From Avena insularis (taxonomy: Eukaryota > Streptophyta > Magnoliopsida > Poales > Poaceae): a DNA stretch of 64,000 bases. The position numbers and the translations under genes were made by a program. Shown here in pieces: positions 56,675 through 64,000 of the stretch; the stretch's first letter is position 1; each line of letters opens with the position of its first letter. The notes under the pieces were generated by a model. It was not told where the DNA came from and searched no databases. It worked only from the letters and a program-made list of their open reading frames with translations. The stretch lies in contig CM042688.1 in the NCBI GenBank assembly GCA_023614405.1, positions 72,464,253-72,528,252 on the forward strand, in the 5' to 3' direction.

Positions 56675-58182
56675 TCACTCTTCCACATTGACAAGTTCAT
56701 ACTCCACAAGCGAGAGATTGTTGTCTTCCTTTACATCGAAGCTTGCCGCTTCAGTGACTTCAACACGGCCCCATTTGTCAACAGCAAGCCTCATTGACCC
56801 TTTGAACATGTCAATCTTTGCATTGCGGATAATAACGGTGTTGCCAGGCTTCAACATGTCAACTGCCAAAATGTATAGGATTGTTAGATATAACACAAAA
56901 CCAGTCAGAAAATCATGCATTTATGTTGAGAACTTGTGTCCACTGCTCTAACACACGAGTTGAGGGAAAGAAAATGGACATATTAGAATGATCAAGGTTG
57001 TTACGTTCTCAAATATACAGAGTATTTTTTTGATATAATCATTTATTTATGCATTGGCAGAAGGAACATATAAGTCCAAAATTAAATGGTGCACATAGAA
57101 TGAAATTACGAATAAATTATAACACAATTCAAGATTGCATTCCTATAAACAACCAGTTGTCCAAAAATATAATGTACTCCCTCCGATCCATAATAAGTTG
57201 TACTAAATCAACGACACTTATTATGGATCGGAAGGAAGTAACAATCTTCCAGTAGACTTAAGATGTGCTTGAAAGCCTATAAATCATAGTAATGGCTGGT
57301 TCACATAACACTGATTGGCAAAAAAGACTTGTTGAAATCTAGGAGCTCAAGGGCATTTTTGTCATTGGGCATTACAAAATATTTTCCTCACAAAAAGAGC
57401 TTCCTAAGATAGATATATCTACAATCAGTGCTAACAAAATATCAGTCAACAAGCACACTGTTATTTCTCATGCACTTGCAGAAAATATACACACACACAA
57501 AAAACATTACATTAGTTAATGGGCTGACAGACATCAATATGTTCACATCCAATTATCGGATCATGACAGAAGCAATTGTCAGAACTGTGAATTCATATAA
57601 TCTAATATAGTAGTATTACCTCTGTTCATAAACATATGTTTTGGTAGGTTATTTTAGTAGACTAACAGAACATCTTCTATTTAGGAACGGAGGTAGCACA
57701 TTAAGATCCCATTATACAGAGTTGAATAAATCTACATACTGCAGTACATTGAGCACAGCTGCATACACAGACTCGATGATGTCAGAGAAAGACAACCTGG
57801 AACGGCGCACTAGTGTACCAATCCAAGTATCTAACGATGAACACTTGGGTTTGACCAATCCCCCAAGTCAACGTACTACTTATACAGTACAAACATGACA
57901 TGACGCCACCAAGAGTAGATTACTACAGACAAAAGAGGGTCAGATCGTACCCTGCTCGTTGCGGGCGGTGAAGAGGACGCAGCCGGTCTCGTCGCCGATG
58001 AGGCACTCGGCGATCTTCGTGGGTTTAGCCGCCGGGCCAGGGCCGGCGCCGGCGCGGGCCTTCTGGAGGACGGTCTTGGAGCTGAGCACCTTGGCGACGA
58101 GCGTGTGGCCGCTCGTGACTGGCTTGAGCTGGTCCACCTTGATGAATACCGGCTTCCGCTTCGCCGCCGCCGCCGTGGCCAT
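56675..58182 (-). CDS. Single-domain OB-fold nucleic-acid-binding protein, At4g28440-like
   Basis: Exon 1 is 57951-58182 and exon 2 is 56675-56862 on the minus strand; the intron of 1088 bp has GT...AG borders (CAGG|GTACGATC and TTTGGCAG|TTGAC), and the junction gives a Val codon. The product has 139 residues. MATAAAAKRKPVFIKVDQLK starts the fold, followed by SGHTLVAKVLSSKTV, a Gly/Pro/Ala linker, IAECLIGDETGCVLFTARNE, VDMLKPGNTVIIRNAKIDMF, KGSMRLAVDKWGRVEV and EDNNLSLVEYELVNVEE at the end. This is the one-OB-fold family related to the DNA-binding domain of replication protein A (annotated in Arabidopsis as At4g28440-like or stress-related single-stranded nucleic-acid binding). The substrate is not established by sequence. 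All frames are intact, so the gene is probably functional. Confidence 0.9.
57177..57238. repeat. Stowaway MITE in the OB-fold gene intron
   Basis: TA duplications (57175-57176, 57239-57240) flank CTCCCTCCGATCCATAATAA and its imperfect inverted complement ending TTATGGATCGGAAGGAAG. At 62 bp it is short for Stowaway and nearly all terminal repeat, so it would fold into a hairpin. Confidence 0.85.
57619..57693. repeat. Second Stowaway-like MITE in the same intron
   Basis: TA flanks (57617-57618, 57694-57695). The ends CCTCTGTTCATAAACAT and TTCTATTTAGGAACGGAGG are partly inverted, matching the CTCCGTTCCTAAATA-type Stowaway end. It is about 75 bp and more diverged than the neighbouring MITE. Confidence 0.65.
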
Positions 58183-58248
58183 GGAGAGAGAGAAAACAAG
58201 GTACAGATAAGAAGCTGGGAATAGGATTAGGCTTTGGGAGGAAGGGCC

Positions 58249-58282
58249 AAACCCTAGATGGGGCGGGGTGAGTTTTAATATG
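58249..58282 (-). promoter_or_regulatory. Telo-box and TATA-like motif of the OB-fold gene
   Basis: AAACCCTA (plus strand 58249-58256, about 70 bp before the ATG) is a telo-box; minus-strand ATATTAAAACT at 58271-58282 may act as TATA box. The leader between them and the ATG ends in a CT-rich stretch (TTTTCTCTCTCTCC), common in plant 5' UTRs. Confidence 0.45.
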
Positions 58283-59594
58283 GGAGTCCCGGTCTGTGAT
58301 CGAGGAGGTCACTAATGATGCGGAAGAGTTTTAAAATTAGGAATTACCATTATCGGAGCCATTAGCGTGCGGGAGACGGATAGTCAAATGGCATTATCCG
58401 TTTCTCCTTTCCAAAAGGTGAATAAGCTCTTTTAGTCCATCGGTGGGGAATATAGCCTCTGTCCTGCCGTGGTTGAATTACTTCTAGCTGCATCCTACTG
58501 AGAAATATTCCTCTCCTATTCTTATTTTTATTTACAACATAAACATCCCTCTTCTGGACGTTTTGCTCCGGTGGATTTTGATTTCTTTCCTTCGAGCCTA
58601 ATAAACATAAGATTCATGATGTATTGTAAAGATTTGACCTCAAAATCTCACGATACACAGCCATACTAAGTTCAGCTTAGAGCATATATATGGAAAAATA
58701 GAACAAGCTCAAGTGCTCAACCTTAAGAGCTCGTTTGAACTTCAAAACATATAAGTAAGAAAGGACACGGCTAGCGAGCCCTCGAGGCCTTGTTTGTGTT
58801 TTCGAGCCCTCGTCTGAAAAGGAAAGCACATAGCCCCATACGGATCCCTCTTTCAGAAAGCTAGCCATCAACCCCGCACTCCTAGGCTCCAGCACGTGAA
58901 ATAACTAGAATCACCACCCTCCCAAGGGGACCACAACCCCTCTCCCTCGCCCAGCCGCATGTTCTTCAATCAATACTCATCCACCTCTTCCTCCTCCTTC
59001 AAGTCTCTATGGTCACTCAAGATTGCAACTTCTCATCTCCTCCCTCACATTCTCCAGCAACTCATTGTAAAATCCCCCCTTTATGGCCAAAAAGACTGGT
59101 TGTGTTGTAGATCTTTTGAAGAACAAAGATTAGATCATGGAAAGAAAACTAGAAAAAATCACAGAAACAAATCAGGACAGCCTAAAACTTGTAGCCCAGT
59201 AAACACAGTTTCTCACATACTTCCTCCGGTGCATATCAATGGTCACAACTTTGCCTAGATTAGTATGTATCTAGTTAAGTATTTGGAGTAGATGCATTCG
59301 TACGTAAAAAAAAGTTTAGGCCATTAATATAGACCGGAGGGAGTAGTAAAAATAGAAGGATTCAAGAAAAAATCGTTTCCAGCAACTTAGTTTTCTAGCC
59401 TAACATACCTGGGACAACAAGTACTACAAATTGCACATAACAATATCCATATACAACAAGTAGGATCCGGGGATCCAAAAAAAAGGACATGCATGGGTAC
59501 AACACAGACCTAGGAGTCCAGCAATTTATTTTGTAGATACACCCCATGGAAGTAATAAAAAAAGAACCAACGACAACTTAGATCATGCTAGAAC
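58283..59594. other. Intergenic region upstream of the OB-fold gene
   Basis: No recognisable gene. The short frames at 58677-58895 and 58959-59258 show no domain. Near the right end is a Stowaway-like remnant (59266-59343). Confidence 0.5.
59266..59343. repeat. Stowaway-like MITE remnant
   Basis: The right end GACCGGAGGGAG followed by TA is a good Stowaway terminus (CTCCCTCCGGTC in reverse). The left terminal repeat is not clear (TA then GTATGTATC), so the left boundary is approximate. Confidence 0.5.
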
Positions 59595-61206
59595 TGAAGG
59601 GAATATGCCTAAGAGACAATAATAAAGTGGATATTATCTTATTCCATTTTAGATAAATGTTTATGTCTCATGATATAATTGTGTTAATTGGAAATGTAAT
59701 ACACGCGTGTTTAATAAACAAATAAGAGTTCCTAGTTATGCCTCTCATTTAAACTAGCTCGTTGATTAACAAATGATCAAGGTTTTCTGATCATGAACAT
59801 TGGATGTTGTTAATAACGAGGTCACATATTGGTGGAATGATGTGATGGACATTCACCCAAAGTATAGTAATACGATCAAAGTCATTATGTTTACATTGCT
59901 ATAACATCATGCGAAGTAACCCTAATCCTTAGATCATGAGATCATATTAATTGCTAATATCGGAAGAGTATTTTGATAACATCAAATGTCATACCATAAC
60001 AGGGTGACTATAAATGTGTGTTTGGATACTCTGAAAGTGTTATATTGAGTATCATGGATTAAGAGTGGTATTTGTCCATCCCGATGACGAAGAAATATAC
60101 TCAGGACCCTCTTAGTGATATCACATTGACACAACTTGCAAGCAAGTGATAAGATCACAAAGAATGCTATATCACGAGAAGAGAAAAGAATACTTGTCGG
60201 TAACGAGATCAAACTAGGTATGGGGATACCGATGATCGAATCTTGGACATGTAATATATCGTGAGACAAAGGGATTTAGTTATGATGTTAATGGTTCTCA
60301 CGATCACAAGAAGTCATGTTGAATATGTGGGAGTCGGTACAGATCTCTAGGTTCTGGTGCTGATTATTAATCGGAGAGGGTCTCGATCAAGTCTGCATTA
60401 TTCGGGAACCGTAGGGTGACACTTAAGGTATACCAACACCAAATGGAGAAGATATAATATCAGAGAAAGGATTTGAAAGCGCTGGAATTATTTCGATGAA
60501 CACCGAAATTGTTTCGGGTCAAATTGCTGAAATTGGTTTCAGATGTAATATCTAAGTATTGCAAGGGGGTTTATGCAAATGTTTGTTAATTAAAGTAATT
60601 AACAAAAATCAAAATAATTTTTTTTATTAAATGAGAGCATGCATTAATTTTGGTAGAAAATTAATGCAACTTTGAGTGGAGTTGAAATTGATGTGAGTGG
60701 GCTTAGTAAAAGCTCCACCTACATGAATGAGGGAGAGGTGGGGGCACCCACCTTGGCCACCGGCCATGGCATGGGGCTGCAACCCTCCCCCTATAAAAGG
60801 AGGTGGTGGCCTCCTCTCCTCTCACACCTCCTTGTGAAGGATCTCTCTCCCCCTCTAGTAAATTTCCCATGGCTTCGGATTAGCGAAGTACATGTTCTTA
60901 GTGGTTTCTTTGAAAAGGATCTACTGCTTTGCTGGAGCGAGGAATCGGAGGTTGTCGGGGTGCTAAATGTGTGTGCGATCACGGATGCACTGCTGCTTTG
61001 CGGCGCTGGACTTCAAGACGATCTTGAGATCGGCAAGTGTACGACTACATCATCCACGAAAATAAATATCGTAATGCTTTTCGATCTTCGAGGGTAAGTT
61101 CTCTATGGATGTATATCCACCCATTGCTTGTACCTAGATAGATAGATCTTGGTGCTTAGTTGTTCATATCGTAGGAATTTTTTTGTTTTCTATGCTGCAA
61201 ACTCAA
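59595..61206 (+). repeat. 5' LTR of Copia-3, old copy
   Basis: It starts TGAAGGGAATATGCCTAAGAG (the TGTTGGARATATGCC start with changes) and ends near CTGCAAACTCAAC, just before the primer site; the exact end is uncertain by 1-3 bp. CCTATAAAAGGAGGTGG near 60791 is a likely TATA box. It shares block order with the Copia-1 and Copia-2 LTRs (GTTGATTAACAAATGATCAAGG, GTGAGACAAAGGGA) but is clearly more diverged. Confidence 0.85.
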
Positions 61207-61209
61207 CGG

Positions 61210-61222
61210 TGGTATCAAAGCC
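61210..61222 (+). promoter_or_regulatory. Primer binding site of Copia-3
   Basis: TGGTATCAAAGCC follows the LTR and matches the initiator tRNA-Met primer site TGGTATCAGAGCC at all but one base. Confidence 0.8.
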
Positions 61223-64000
61223 GGATCTATGCGTAGATGCTTTGCATGGGTATAACATATATGAGTATGTGGGTGCTTATGACCATGTTATTGCATCCTT
61301 GATGCATTTTGGATATTAGCGGCATAGTGGGATGAAGGGGTCCAAACTAACTTTACATGTCCACGCACATGAGACCTGTTCCACGCTTGACGTGTAACTA
61401 GTTTTGCATAAGTGGCTTGCGGGTGTTTGTCTCTTCTACTATAGTTGATATCTGATTTACAATGGGTTGCTAATAATTTGATTATCATCGTTTTGGTTCC
61501 ATGTTCTTAGGTAAGAATGGTTCTATCTCCTAAAGCCCTAAGCCACATAAAAATATGCAAAAGATAAATTAGAAGCGTCTAGTTTTGTTTTTGTTGGGCA
61601 AGTGTTATGATATGATAATGTTATAATTTTAAGTGTAGTTTGATACTCTTAGAAAATTCTAACAAACCAAAGTGTAAGTGTCATAGACCTTGGCGTTACA
61701 TGAATGGAATGATGGAGATCATACCATGATGTACATGATAGTGATCGAGTGCAAGAACTATATCATATCAGTTTTTGCATATGATGTTTGTTTGCATCTT
61801 ATTTTACTTGAATAACGCTTAGTAGCATTATAAGATGATCTCTCATTTGAATATCAAGATAAAAAATATGTTCTTCCTTTAGTATGCATCGTTAATAAAG
61901 TTCGTCGTTTTGAGACACCACGTGATGATCGGGTGTGATAGACTCTACGTTCGCATACAACGGGTTAAGCTAGATTTATACATGCGGGTACTAAGGTTCT
62001 TACTTGGCGATCCTAGCATGTACATACATGGCCTCAGAACACGAACCGAAAGGTAAAGTATGAGTCATATAGTTAATATGATGACCATATAGATGCTCGC
62101 CTTTGCAGCTGCACCAATTCACGTGATGATCGGTCTTGGTGTAGTGAATTCGGTTCATGTAATCACCAACACGACTTGAGGGATGTTAGTTTTGAGTGAG
62201 AGTTCACATACTAATATGATTAAAGTTGAACTCAATATACCATAAACTGAATCAAAGTGAATTTTCATGGTTTATTATAGTCATTGGCATCCGTTTACTA
62301 CCTTATGCTTAGTATAATTGAGATAATAGAACTATAGAGTTCTAGATATTTACTTTATGAACTGGTATCGTATTGTTTTGAGTGTCAATCTAAAGTTTAA
62401 AGTCCTATTTCAAACTTTTAGCAAAACCTCACTTACTCCATGAAGTTTAATAAGTAGTATTAAATCAAGAGTAACAATTCCAGTGTTAATATATAAGTAT
62501 CATGCTTGCCTCCATGATACTTGATATTCAAAAGTTTTTTTTAGTATCAAAGTTATCTAAGAGATGAAAGAATTGTTTCAGAAACCATCATGTGTGGAAG
62601 ATATTGCGATATCTAAAACAATGTTTGGTTGCAATGTGATATAGTATAATTTAGTAAAATACATGTTGTCATATTGTATGAGAATCCGCAAAGGTTGGAG
62701 ATGCTAGGTGTCCTGATCCCCCAAAAAGGTCTTGGGAACTAACATTATACTCGTGATTCTCCTCTATAGGCTATATTAGCTTGATCATGAAAGTTTTCAT
62801 GATAGGATGAATAAAAGATGTAGGTAAATTGATTACTATGCTAAAAGATTACTAAAGAATGGATTTTAAAAGAACGACAAACATTTGATGATAGTGATCC
62901 ACTTCAAAGTGCAATTCCAAAGGTATTATTATTTGACTAAACACGCTTTTGACTATGTGTCATGTGTATGGCACCACTATTGATGTTGATAGATTCGTTT
63001 AAAAGGAAAAGGAAATGCTGAAAGAGAATCTGGAAAATATTTGGCAGAAAAGAAAAAGACTAGAAATGTCCAGCTTAGGTATATAGATGATATACATGTT
63101 ATGGGTGTATTATTTGCTTGTTAAACAATGTGGTTCTTGGGTATTGGATACCGAATTGGTTGGTGTGAAATTTCATACATAACAACACAATTCATGAACT
63201 GCAATGGCCTAAGTAACTAGTAAGAGAATTTGTGATGATGTTCATCGAAAACAAATAAAGTGTTGTTGTTTTTCTCGTTGACATCAAACCTTGCCTTCAA
63301 GATTTGTCTTTAATAATTGTTATTTTGTTCCGGTATTATGAGAACAATGGTTATTCAAATAATTACCGTATTCCATAGAAGATGGATGAACTCTTGCAAG
63401 TCTAGTTGAAGAAATCACGTCCATAAAAACTAATGCTAAAATGTCACAAGACAAATGATTAAAAGATCAATTATGAGTGGTATCGCCATTTAAATTATAT
63501 TGGAAAGAAAACAAGAAGAAATTTCATGTTGATGGATTTTTGGAGTCTTTGATTTTGATCAATTGTCACTTGTGTGACTTTCCTAAAGATAATTAAAACT
63601 CCGTTCATAGGCCAAAGAGGAATGGATGACTAACTTATTGGACACTATGCATGTTGATGTATATAGCCCATTATGTGTAGCCGTGTGCGGTGGATCTTTC
63701 AACTTCATACACTTTCTTCAAAAATTTGAGTAGATACATTTAAGTATGAAACATTTGAAAATGTTCAAAGACTTTCAAGATGAAGTGGAAAATCATTGTA
63801 ACGAGAAAATAAAGAATTTATGATTGGATCATAAAGGAATATATTTGAGTTACAAGTTTATAAAATTTCCAATATGTTTTAAGGATTAAAGCTTTAGATA
63901 CTATCGCTTTTACACTAAAAAGAGCACCATCATGATCTGTTGAAATGGCACCATACGAGTTATGGTTTGGAATAAAACCCGAGTTGTCTTTTCTTAAATT
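61223..64000 (+). pseudogene. Copia-3 leader, gag, protease and integrase remnants, cut by window end
   Basis: The leader (to about 62250) is homologous to that of Copia-1. Gag is almost unreadable. A Lys-rich end and a protease-like word (GTATTGGATACCGAATTGG, 63138-63156) follow the spacing of Copia-1. Integrase traces are CATGTTGATGTATATAGCCC near 63646-63665 (the HTDVCGP block), GAAGTGGAAAATCATTG near 63782, and APYELWFGIKPELSFLK at the very end. The stretch around the catalytic Glu is missing: the sequence jumps from the 'KCGI' block (about 63875) to FTLKRAPS (about 63909), a deletion of roughly 150 bp relative to Copia-1. The element continues beyond the window. Confidence 0.8.

Overview
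The window looks like repeat-rich, gene-poor nuclear DNA of a grass, most likely from the Triticeae or a close Pooideae relative. This rests on Angela/BARE-type Copia LTRs starting TGTTGGARATATGCC, an Athila-like Gypsy family with LTRs starting TGATACGTCC, a 5S-bearing Cassandra TRIM, Stowaway MITEs, and intron-containing plant genes. About 85% of the sequence is transposable elements, many nested inside one another. Only two host genes are recognisable, both between 53 and 58.2 kb.

Layout. 1-3743: decayed 3' end of a Copia-like element with its 3' LTR. 5217-6229: 3' end and LTR of a Gypsy element (family A, plus strand). 6230-30712: a nest. Its base is a minus-strand family A gag region with its LTR at 30240-30712. 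The gag is interrupted by a family B LTR (6930-7533 plus 27967-28869, TSD TGAGG). That LTR is split by a complete family B element in the opposite orientation (7534-27966). The complete element in turn carries a Copia element (15541-24095, TSD CTTTC) and a Cassandra TRIM (10133-11377, TSD TACAC).

30713-31860 is unassigned spacer. About 32280-39895 is a decayed LINE, cut just after its YADD reverse transcriptase motif by a 4.15-kb TG...CA insertion (34965-39115, TSD AGAAG) that looks like a solo LTR. 40290-49042 is a second Copia element (TSD GCTCG) whose coding region is broken by many small indels. 49043-53031 holds no recognisable gene, but has a possible spliced minus-strand transcript and a Stowaway remnant.

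The gene island holds a NUCLEAR FUSION DEFECTIVE 6-like small organellar protein gene (53249 onward, plus) and a single-intron OB-fold gene of the At4g28440 type (56675-58182, minus). They are convergent, and each has a telo-box near its start. Two Stowaway MITEs sit in the OB-fold gene's intron. From 59595 to the window end is a third, older Copia element, cut by the window edge.

The most unusual structure is the Cassandra TRIM: a head-to-tail array of three LTRs and two internal domains, each LTR carrying a 5S rRNA-derived internal promoter segment, all inside one pair of target-site duplications. I found no intact autonomous element, no genuine tRNA or rRNA gene and no CRISPR. All family assignments are from recognition of motifs in the sequence; no database search was possible.
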